From the NCBI RefSeq assembly GCF_030816915.1, contig NZ_JAUSYN010000002.1, positions 4,849,501-4,913,500 of the forward strand: a DNA stretch of 64,000 nt, given 5' to 3'. The notes under the pieces were generated by a model. The model did no database searches. It worked only from the letters and a program-made list of their open reading frames with translations, and was not told where the DNA came from. The DNA comes from Streptomyces sp. B3I8. GTDB lineage: Bacteria > Actinomycetota > Actinomycetes > Streptomycetales > Streptomycetaceae. A program made the translations under genes and the position numbers. This document shows positions 46,510 to 53,925 of this stretch, one piece after another. Each line of letters opens with the position of its first letter. Within the stretch, counting starts at the first letter, position 1.

Positions 46510-47940
46510 CTAGCCGCGCGCCCCCTCGCCCAGGTGCAGCACGCGGACCATGTTGGTGGTGCCGGACACGCCGGGCGGGGAACCGGCGGTGACGATCACG
46601 ATGTCACCGGCGTTGAACCGCTTCAGGCGGATCATCTCCTGGTCGACCAGGTCGACCATCTCGTCCGTGGTGTTCACGAACGGTACGACGTGCGACTCCA
46701 CGCCCCAGCTCAGCGCGAGCTGGTTGCGCGTCGACTCGTCCGTGGTGAAGGCGATGATCGGCTGGGCCGCGCGGTAGCGGGAGAGCCGGCGGGCGGTGTC
46801 GCCGGACTGGGTGAAGGCCACCAGCCCCTTGCCGCCCAGGAAGTCGGCGATCTCGGCGGCCGCACGGGCCACCGAACCGCCCTGCGTGCGCGGCTTCTTG
46901 CCCGGCACCAGCGGCTGCAGCCCCTTGGAGAGCAGCTCCTCCTCGGCCGCGGCGACGATCTTCGACATCGTCTTGACCGTCTCGATCGGGTACGCGCCCA
47001 CGCTCGACTCGGCCGACAGCATCACCGCGTCCGCGCCGTCCAGGATCGCGTTGGCCACGTCGGACGCCTCGGCGCGGGTGGGCCGGGAGTTGGTGATCAT
47101 CGACTCCATCATCTGGGTCGCCACGATCACCGGCTTGGCGTTGCGGCGGCACAGCTCGATGAGCCGCTTCTGCACCATCGGGACCTTCTCCAGCGGGTAC
47201 TCCACGGCGAGGTCGCCGCGGGCCACCATCACGCCGTCGAAGGCCATCACGACGGCCTCCATGTTCGCCACCGCCTGCGGCTTCTCCACCTTGGCGATGA
47301 CGGGGACCCGGCGGCCCTCCTCGTCCATGACGCGGTGCACGTCCTTGACGTCGCCGGCGTCACGCACGAAGGAGAGCGCCACCAGGTCGCAGCCCATGCG
47401 CAGTGCGAACCGCAGGTCCTCGATGTCCTTCTCGGACAGCGCCGGGACGTTCACGGCCGCGCCGGGCAGGTTGATGCCCTTGTGGTCGGAGATGACACCG
47501 CCCTCGATGACGATGCTCCGTACCCGGGGGCCCTCGACGTCCAGGACCTTCAGCTCGACGTTGCCGTCGTTGATCAGGATCTGGTCGCCCTTGGAGACGT
47601 CGCCGGGCAGGCCCTTGTACGTCGTGCCGCAGATCGACTTGTCGCCCGGCACGTCCTCGGTGGTGATGGTGAACTCGTCACCGCGCACCAGCTCGACCGG
47701 GCCCTCGGCGAAGGTCTCCAGGCGGATCTTCGGGCCCTGGAGGTCGGCGAGGACACCGATGGCCCTGCCCGTCTCCTCGGCGGCGGCACGGACGCGGTCG
47801 TAGCGCCCCTGGTGTTCGGCGTGCGAGCCGTGGCTGAAATTGAAGCGGGCCACGTTCATGCCGGCCTCGATCAGCGCGACGAGCTGCTCGTGGGAGTCGA
47901 CCGCGGGGCCGAGAGTACAGACGATTTTCGAACGGCGCAT
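46510..47940 (-). CDS. pyk2: Pyruvate kinase
   Basis: Catalyses phosphoenolpyruvate + ADP to pyruvate + ATP, the last step of glycolysis (476 aa). Visible motifs are MRRSKIVCTLGPAVDSHEQL, NVARFNFSHGSHAEH, DLQGPKIRLE, VIAKVEKPQAVANMEAVVMAFDGVMVARGDLAVEYPLE and KPVIVATQMMESMITNSRPTRAEASDVANAILDGADAVMLSAESSVGAYP. The C-terminal regulatory domain is complete. Position next to ackA-pta matches SCO5423 of S. coelicolor, one of two pyk genes there. Confidence 0.96.
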   Translation of the reverse strand: MRRSKIVCTLGPAVDSHEQLVALIEAGMNVARFNFSHGSHAEHQGRYDRVRAAAEETGRAIGVLADLQGPKIRLETFAEGPVELVRGDEFTITTEDVPGDKSICGTTYKGLPGDVSKGDQILINDGNVELKVLDVEGPRVRSIVIEGGVISDHKGINLPGAAVNVPALSEKDIEDLRFALRMGCDLVALSFVRDAGDVKDVHRVMDEEGRRVPVIAKVEKPQAVANMEAVVMAFDGVMVARGDLAVEYPLEKVPMVQKRLIELCRRNAKPVIVATQMMESMITNSRPTRAEASDVANAILDGADAVMLSAESSVGAYPIETVKTMSKIVAAAEEELLSKGLQPLVPGKKPRTQGGSVARAAAEIADFLGGKGLVAFTQSGDTARRLSRYRAAQPIIAFTTDESTRNQLALSWGVESHVVPFVNTTDEMVDLVDQEMIRLKRFNAGDIVIVTAGSPPGVSGTTNMVRVLHLGEGARG

Positions 47941-48013
47941 GGGGCGATCCTATCGGTTTGTTTCACTGCGGAATATTCCGTCTGGCGGAAGATACAAATG
48001 CGCGGGAAGCCGC

Positions 48014-49252
48014 TCAGCTGTGATCCTCCAGGGCGGTCCCGTCCGCGACCAATGCGTAGGTCTGGGTGGCGATCTCCATCTCCTCGTCGGTGGGCACGAC
48101 GGCGACGGCGACCCGCGCGGAGTCCGCAGAGATCAGCCGCGCCTCGTCACCGCGCACCGCGTTGCGCTCCTCGTCGACCGCGAGCCCGAACATGTCCAGG
48201 CCCTCGATCGCGGCCCGCCGCACCGCCGCCGCGTTCTCGCCGACCCCCGCGGTGAAGGCCACCGCGTCCACCCGCCCGAGCACCGCGCAGTACGCGCCGA
48301 TGTACTTCCGCAGCCGGTGGACGTAGAGGTCGAAGGCGAGTTTCGCGTGCGCGTCACCCGCGTCGATCCGCCGCTGGATCTCCCGCATGTCGTTGTCGCC
48401 GCAGAGACCGAACAGGCCGCTCCGCTTGTTCAGGAGTGTGTCGATCTCGTCCATGGACATCCCGCCCACCCGCCGCAGGTGGAAGATGACCGCGGGGTCC
48501 ATGTCGCCCGAGCGGGTACCCATCACCAGCCCCTCCAAAGGCGTCAGCCCCATGGAGGTGTCCACGCACACCCCTCCCCGTACCGCCGAGGCGGACGCCC
48601 CGTTGCCCAGGTGCAGCACGATCACGTTGACGTCCTCGGGAGCCTTGCCGAGCAGCGCGGCGGTGGCCCGGGAGACGTAGGCGTGCGAGGTGCCGTGGAA
48701 GCCGTAGCGGCGGATCCGGTACCGGTCGGCGATCTTGGGGTCGATCGCGTAGCGGGCGGCGTGCTCCGGCATCGTCGTGTGGAACGCGGTGTCGAACACG
48801 GCGACCTGCGGCAGGTCCGGGCGCAGCCCCAGGGCGGTGCGGATGCCGGTGAGGTTGGCCGGGTTGTGCAGCGGCGCCACCGGGATCAGCCGTTCGATCT
48901 CGGTGAGCACGGCGTCGTCGACGATCGTGGGCTCGGTGAAGAACTTCCCGCCGTGCACCACGCGGTGGCCGATCGCGGCCAGGTCGGGGGAGTCCAGGCC
49001 GAGGCCGTCGGCGGCGAGCTCCTCGGCGACGGCGTCGAGCGCGGCCCCGTGGTCGGCGATCGGCCCGCCGCGCTCGCGGGTGGCCTCCGCGGTGCCGTCG
49101 GTGCCGAGGCGGGTGTGCTTGAGGTGGGACGTCTGCTCGCCGATGCGCTCCACCAGGCCGACGGCGAGCCGGCTGCGGTCGCGCATGTCCAGGAGCTGGT
49201 ACTTCACCGACGAGGAGCCGGAGTTGAGGACGAGGACGCGGGTCGCGGTCAC
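48014..49252 (-). CDS. ackA: Acetate kinase
   Basis: Interconverts acetyl phosphate + ADP and acetate + ATP (412 aa). The family start is RVLVLNSGSSSVKYQLLD. Further motifs are GHRVVHGG, VFDTAFHTTMPEHAARYAID, RYGFHGTSHAYVSRA, VLHLGNGASASAVRGG, SMGLTPLEGLVMGTRSGDMDPAV and AFTAGVGENAAAVR. GTG 49252 is used. It follows pta in the same direction with an 85-bp gap, forming the classical pta-ackA overflow pathway. Confidence 0.96.
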   Translation of the reverse strand: MTATRVLVLNSGSSSVKYQLLDMRDRSRLAVGLVERIGEQTSHLKHTRLGTDGTAEATRERGGPIADHGAALDAVAEELAADGLGLDSPDLAAIGHRVVHGGKFFTEPTIVDDAVLTEIERLIPVAPLHNPANLTGIRTALGLRPDLPQVAVFDTAFHTTMPEHAARYAIDPKIADRYRIRRYGFHGTSHAYVSRATAALLGKAPEDVNVIVLHLGNGASASAVRGGVCVDTSMGLTPLEGLVMGTRSGDMDPAVIFHLRRVGGMSMDEIDTLLNKRSGLFGLCGDNDMREIQRRIDAGDAHAKLAFDLYVHRLRKYIGAYCAVLGRVDAVAFTAGVGENAAAVRRAAIEGLDMFGLAVDEERNAVRGDEARLISADSARVAVAVVPTDEEMEIATQTYALVADGTALEDHS

Positions 49253-49337
49253 GGGGGCTGATGCTCTCTGTCGAAGGTGGCGGGAAAATGGCGGCGAGGT
49301 GGCGAACGGACGGGTACGGGCCGCCCGTTCGCCGCGC

Positions 49338-51413
49338 TCACTCCGCCGGGGTCTGCGCCTGGATCGCGGTGATGGCGACGGTGTTCACGATGTCGCCGAC
49401 GAGTGCCCCGCGGGACAGGTCGTTGACCGGCTTGCGCAGGCCCTGCAGCACCGGCCCGACGGCGATCGCGCCGGCCGAGCGCTGCACGGCCTTGTAGGTG
49501 TTGTTGCCGGTGTTCAGGTCCGGGAAGATCAGCACCGTCGCCTGCCCGGCCACCTCGGAGCCGGGCAGCTTGGTCGCCGCGACCGAGGGCTCCACCGCGG
49601 CGTCGTACTGGATCGGCCCCTCGACCCGCAGATCGGGCCGGCGCGCGCGGACCAGCTCGGTGGCCGCGCGCACCTTGTCGACGTCCGCGCCGGATCCGGA
49701 ACTGCCGGTGGAGTACGACAGCATCGCGATCCGCGGCTCCACCCCGAACCGCGCGGCCGTGGCCGCCGACTGCGTGGCGATGTCCGCGAGCTGCTCGGCG
49801 TCCGGGTCGGGGTTGACCGCGCAGTCGCCGTAGACCAGCACCTTGTCGGCGAGGCACATGAAGAACACCGACGAGACGATCGAGGCGTCCGCGCGCGTCT
49901 TGATGATCTCGAACGCGGGCCGGATCGTCGCGGCCGTCGAGTGCACGGAGCCCGACACCATCCCGTCGGCCAGCCCCTCCTGCACCATCAGGGTGCCGAA
50001 GTAGTTGACGTCCGAGACGACGTCGTACGCCAGCTCGACCGTGACCCCCTTGTGGGCGCGCACGGCGGCGTACCGCTGGGCGAAGGACTCCCGCAGCTCG
50101 CTGGTGGCCGGGTCGACCAGCTGCGCGTCGGCGAGGTCGACGCCGAGGTCGGCGGCCCTCTTGCGGATCGCGTCCACCGGGCCGAGCAGCGTCAGATCGC
50201 ACACGCCCCGGCGCAGGAGCACCTCGGCGGCGTGCAGCACGCGCTCCTCGGTGCCCTCCGGGAGCACGACCCTGCGCTTGTCGGAGCGGGCCTGTTCCAG
50301 CAGCTCGTGTTCGAACATCATCGGTGTGACCCGGCCGCTGCTCGGCGCCGAGACGCGGGTGAGCAGGTCGGTCGTGTCGACATGGCGTTCGAACAGGCCG
50401 AGCGCGGTCTCCGCCTTGCGCGGGGTGGCCGCGTTCAGCCTGCCCTCCAGGGAGAACAGCTCGGCGGCGGTCGGGAAGCTGCCGTCGGGCACGGAGAGCA
50501 CCGGGGTGCCGGGCGCGAGGCGGGCGGCCAGGGTGAGGATCTCCGGGCTCGGCACCTCGGCCAGGGTGAGCAGCACGCCCGCGATCGGCGGGGTGCCGGC
50601 GCTGTGCGCGGCGAGCGCGCCGACGACCAGATCGGCACGGTCCCCGGGGGTGACGACCAGGCAGCCCGGGGTCAGCGCGGGCAACAGGTTCGGCAGCATG
50701 GCGCCGCCGAAGACGAAGTCGAGCGCGTCCCGGGCGAGCCCCGAGTCGTCACCGAGCACGATCTTGGCGCCGAGCGCCTGAGCGATCTGCGCGACGGTCG
50801 GCGCGGAGAGCGCGGGCTCGTCGGGCAGCACGTACCCGGGCACCGGGAGCAGCGGGCCGAGCCGCTCCGCGATGAGGTCCCGGTCGGCCCGGTCCACCCG
50901 GTTGGCCACCATGGCGAGCACGTCGCAGCCCAGGCCCTGGTAGGCGCGGTGGGCGTTGCGGGTCTCGGCGAGCACGGACTCGGCGGACTGCCCCCGCCCG
51001 CCCACCACGGGTATCACGGCCGCGCCGAACTCGTTGGCCAGCCGGGCGTTGAGCGCGAGCTCGTCCGGGAGCTGGGTGGCGGAGAAGTCGGTGCCGAGGA
51101 CGAGGACGACGTCGTAGTCACGGGCGACCAGGTGGAACCGGTCGACGAGCGTGGAGACGAGTTCGTCGGTGCCGCGCTCGGCCTGGAGGGCGGAGGCCTC
51201 GTGGTAGTCCATGCCGTAGACGGTCGCCCCGTCCTGGGAGAGCCGGTAGCGGGAGCGCAGCAGCTCGAACATGCGGTCGGGGCCGTCGTGGACGAGTGGC
51301 CGGAACACGCCCACCCGGTCGACCCGGCGGGTCAGCAGCTCCATGACCCCCAGCTCGACGACCTGGCGGCCGTCGCCGCGGTCGATGCCGGTCACGTACA
51401 CGCTGCGCGTCAC
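49338..51413 (-). CDS. pta: Phosphate acetyltransferase, long form
   Basis: Transfers acetyl between CoA and phosphate (691 aa). It is the long, two-part type with an N-terminal P-loop-like DRTGG regulatory region (RSVYVTGIDRGDGRQVVELGVMELL...) and a C-terminal PTA catalytic domain from about residue 370 (RRVVLPEGTEERVLHAAEVLL; VSGSVHSTAATIRPAFEIIKT; SSVFFMCLADKVLVYGDCAVNPDP; MLSYSTGSSGSGADVDKV). It is the first gene of pta-ackA, divergent from pfkA across a repeat-rich 327-bp region. Confidence 0.96.
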   Translation of the reverse strand: MTRSVYVTGIDRGDGRQVVELGVMELLTRRVDRVGVFRPLVHDGPDRMFELLRSRYRLSQDGATVYGMDYHEASALQAERGTDELVSTLVDRFHLVARDYDVVLVLGTDFSATQLPDELALNARLANEFGAAVIPVVGGRGQSAESVLAETRNAHRAYQGLGCDVLAMVANRVDRADRDLIAERLGPLLPVPGYVLPDEPALSAPTVAQIAQALGAKIVLGDDSGLARDALDFVFGGAMLPNLLPALTPGCLVVTPGDRADLVVGALAAHSAGTPPIAGVLLTLAEVPSPEILTLAARLAPGTPVLSVPDGSFPTAAELFSLEGRLNAATPRKAETALGLFERHVDTTDLLTRVSAPSSGRVTPMMFEHELLEQARSDKRRVVLPEGTEERVLHAAEVLLRRGVCDLTLLGPVDAIRKRAADLGVDLADAQLVDPATSELRESFAQRYAAVRAHKGVTVELAYDVVSDVNYFGTLMVQEGLADGMVSGSVHSTAATIRPAFEIIKTRADASIVSSVFFMCLADKVLVYGDCAVNPDPDAEQLADIATQSAATAARFGVEPRIAMLSYSTGSSGSGADVDKVRAATELVRARRPDLRVEGPIQYDAAVEPSVAATKLPGSEVAGQATVLIFPDLNTGNNTYKAVQRSAGAIAVGPVLQGLRKPVNDLSRGALVGDIVNTVAITAIQAQTPAE

Positions 51414-51740
51414 GCCTGCGCTCCTTCTCGGTTGCGTCGGTCGGTGTGGGTGGTCGGTTCGGGGTGGTCGGTTCGGGGTGGTCTGTGAGGGGCGGTCGGT
51501 GTGAGTCGGTCGTTCGGGCCTCGGGCCTCGGGCGGTGTGCGGTGTGCGGTGTGCGGTGTGCGGTGTGCGGTGTGCGGAGAAGTCTCCTGACGGTACCCCC
51601 GGCCCTGGTCGAGGCGCCCGTCAGTACGGGTGACGGGGCTGCGCGGATCGGGTGAACCGGGCGCGCGCCGCAGCGTGTCGCGAGGCGTGAAACAATCGGA
51701 GTGGCTCACAGGTACCGAAGCGAGCAGGAGACACAGCACG
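51414..51740. other. 327-bp divergent promoter region between pta and pfkA with tandem repeats
   Basis: No gene. It contains two 14-bp units (GTGGTCGGTTCGGG, about 51449-51477) and six 7-bp GGTGTGC units (51534-51575). The start-proximal parts should contain the pta and pfkA promoters; AGGAG precedes the pfkA ATG. Confidence 0.55.
51534..51575. repeat. Heptanucleotide tandem repeat, six copies of GGTGTGC
   Basis: Six exact 7-bp units in a row. Perfect short-unit arrays are prone to slippage, so copy number may vary between strains. Confidence 0.9.
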
Positions 51741-52766
51741 ATGCGTATCGGAGTTCTCACCGCCGGCGGCGACTGCCCGGGGCTGAACGCAGTGATCCGG
51801 TCGGTCGTGCACCGGGCGGTCGCACAGTACGACGACGAGGTGATCGGCTTCGAGGACGGGTACGCCGGTCTGCTCGACAGTCACTACCGCACCCTCGACC
51901 TCAACGCCGTCAGCGGCATCCTGGCCCGCGGCGGCACGATCCTCGGTTCCTCCCGCCTGGAGCGCGACCGGCTGCGCGAGGCGTGCGAGAACGCCTCCGA
52001 CATGATCCACGAGTTCGGCATCGACGCGCTCATCCCGATCGGCGGCGAGGGCACGCTGACCGCCGCCCGGATGCTGTCGGACGCGGGCCTGCCGGTCGTG
52101 GGCGTTCCGAAGACGATCGACAACGACATCTCCTCCACCGACCGCACGTTCGGCTTCGACACGGCCGTCGGCGTGGCCACCGAGGCGATGGACCGCCTCA
52201 AGACCACCGCGGAGTCGCATCAGCGGGTCATGGTCGTCGAGGTCATGGGCCGGCACGCGGGCTGGATCGCCCTGGAGTCCGGCATGGCCGCCGGCGCCCA
52301 CGGAATCTGCCTGCCCGAGCGCCCCTTCGACCCCGCCGACCTGGTCAAGATGGTCGAGGAGCGGTTCGCGCGCGGCAAGAAGTTCGCGGTCATCTGCGTC
52401 GCCGAGGGCGCGCACCCGGTGGACGGCTCGATGGACTACGGCCACGGCGAGATCGACAAGTTCGGCCACGAGCGGTTCCAGGGCATCGGTACGGCACTGG
52501 CGTACGAGCTGGAGCGCCGGCTCGGCAAGGAGGCCAAGCCGGTCATCCTCGGTCACGTCCAGCGCGGCGGCGTCCCGACCGCGTACGACCGCGTCCTCGC
52601 GACGCGCTTCGGCTGGCACGCGGTCGAGGCGGCCCACCGGGGCGAGTTCGGCCGCATGACGTCCCTGCGCGGCACGGACATCGTCATGGTCCCCCTGGCC
52701 CAGGCGGTCACCGAACTGAAAACGGTCCCGAAGGACCGGATGGAGGAAGCGGAGTCGGTGTTCTAG
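51741..52766 (+). CDS. pfkA2: 6-phosphofructokinase
   Basis: Phosphorylates fructose 6-phosphate to fructose 1,6-bisphosphate (341 aa). Motifs: MRIGVLTAGGDCPGLNAVIR (nucleotide-binding loop), IPIGGEGTLTAARML, VVGVPKTIDNDISSTDRTFGFDTAV (catalytic Asp) and VVEVMGRHAGWIALESG. This is the group III type PFK (PKTIDND), which in Streptomyces is ATP-dependent. ATG 51741 has AGGAG at a good distance; an upstream in-frame start would add a non-conserved extension. Matches SCO5426. Confidence 0.95.
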   Translation: MRIGVLTAGGDCPGLNAVIRSVVHRAVAQYDDEVIGFEDGYAGLLDSHYRTLDLNAVSGILARGGTILGSSRLERDRLREACENASDMIHEFGIDALIPIGGEGTLTAARMLSDAGLPVVGVPKTIDNDISSTDRTFGFDTAVGVATEAMDRLKTTAESHQRVMVVEVMGRHAGWIALESGMAAGAHGICLPERPFDPADLVKMVEERFARGKKFAVICVAEGAHPVDGSMDYGHGEIDKFGHERFQGIGTALAYELERRLGKEAKPVILGHVQRGGVPTAYDRVLATRFGWHAVEAAHRGEFGRMTSLRGTDIVMVPLAQAVTELKTVPKDRMEEAESVF

Positions 52767-52871
52767 GAGGTTGGGGCCCGGTAGGAGGCGCGGGGCTGTG
52801 CCGACCTGCGGCTCCGCCGCGTGGGCGCGAGAAGCCCCACCCACCCGTACTCCCCGACGCGCCCCATCCAC

Positions 52872-52970
52872 CCGAGCTCTCCCGGGGTGGAAAGGGCGCA
52901 GCCCCTTGAGGACGGGGAGGGCGAGGGCGGCGGGGGCGAAAAAACCCCGCGCCCCCCGGGAGGTCAGTAC
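52872..52970. repeat. Dispersed G/C-rich intergenic element (reverse orientation) between pfkA and the XRE gene
   Basis: On the - strand it carries a CGCCCCCGCCGCCC core followed by CCCCGTCC and an AAGGGGCTGCGCCC hairpin, with an A/T-run (GAAAAAA) on the + strand. It lies between convergent genes and probably terminates both. Confidence 0.55.
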
Positions 52971-53698
52971 CCCCGCCCCACCGTCTCCCAGAAAACACCC
53001 ACCACCCTCTCGAGGAACTCCCGCCCCGCGTCCCCGGACGCCGTCGCCGCCACGCCCCGGAACCCCCCGGCCACCGGCGTCGGCACCAGCTCCCCCTGAT
53101 ACGACGCGTGCATCTCCGCCAGCACCTCCTCGATCACCCGCCGATGCAACGGGACCACCTTCCCCACCTGCCGCACATACCCCTGCCACCGCGTGGTGAC
53201 GGCCCCCCGCAGCAGCTCCGCGAGCCGCTCCTCCCGCCCCGTCACGGTGACGAAATCCGGCAACGACAGCTCCAGCACGTCGGCCAGCGCCGCCGACTGC
53301 CGGTCGGTGCCGCGCCACTCGTCCGCCTCCTCCATCCGCACGTAGGCGAGGAGCTGGACCCCGACCGCATGCGCGACGTCCTCCGGCGCGAGGCCCCGCG
53401 CCACCCGGTGCTCGCGCAACGTGCGGGGCGCGCCCACGAGTTCGCCCGGCGCGCACCACAGGACGCCGGCGAGGGCGACCAGCTCGGGGGAGGTGGGGGC
53501 GACGTCCCCGTGTTCCCAGGCGACCACGAGGTCGGGGGTGACGTACGGCAGCCCGAACGAGGCGCGCATGCCGTAGGCGACGTGTTCGGGTGCCATGCCG
53601 AGGGCCGCGCGGAGGCGGCGGGCGGCGAGGGGGTCGAACGGGGGAGCGGGGGGAGTAGGGGGCGGCGGAACGTGTGATGGGTGCGTCACGGTGCACAC
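52964..53698 (-). CDS. XRE-type helix-turn-helix regulator
   Basis: A 244-aa protein. Two helix-turn-helix-like segments are visible: RRLRAALGMAPEHVAYGMRASFGLPYVTPDLVVAWEHGDVAPTSPELVALAGVLWCAPGEL and REHRVARGLAPEDVAHAVGVQLLAYVRMEEADEWRGTDRQSAALADVLEL. The C-terminus (~150-244) is a conserved helical region of unknown role (TTRWQGYVRQVGKVVPLHRRVIEEVLAEMHASY). The start could be GTG 53698 or the in-frame GTG 53689. It could regulate the neighbouring SWIM/VWA/MoxR operon, but this is only proximity. Confidence 0.8.
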   Translation of the reverse strand: MCTVTHPSHVPPPPTPPAPPFDPLAARRLRAALGMAPEHVAYGMRASFGLPYVTPDLVVAWEHGDVAPTSPELVALAGVLWCAPGELVGAPRTLREHRVARGLAPEDVAHAVGVQLLAYVRMEEADEWRGTDRQSAALADVLELSLPDFVTVTGREERLAELLRGAVTTRWQGYVRQVGKVVPLHRRVIEEVLAEMHASYQGELVPTPVAGGFRGVAATASGDAGREFLERVVGVFWETVGRGY

Positions 53699-53787
53699 CG
53701 TAGGGCTTCGGGGCTGCGGTGACTACGTTCTGTTCGGCCACAGATACGGATTGTAGGAAGATACGGATCCGGAGCGCCGTGACGTTT

Positions 53788-53925
53788 CTCCGCCCCCGCC
53801 GCCCTTACCTTTCCCGTCCCTTGGGCGGGCCGCCCCCACCCGCCATGGGGTGCGTCGTCGGCCGCGGGCCGGTGGGGGCCTGTCGCGCGGTTCCCCGCGC
53901 CCCTTCACCGGGGCGCGGGGAACCG
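53788..53925. repeat. Dispersed G/C-rich element plus terminator hairpin downstream of the DUF5682 gene
   Basis: The left part (about 53795-53825) has the CGCCCCCGCCGCCC core and TTCCCGTCCC. The right part is a perfect 16-bp stem (53888-53903 / 53910-53925) with a 6-nt loop that overlaps the DUF5682 stop region and should terminate the four-gene operon. Confidence 0.65.

Noticed and set aside
51534..51575. Possible CRISPR-like array in the pta-pfkA gap
   Set aside because: Units are 7 bp and contiguous without spacers; this is a simple tandem repeat.
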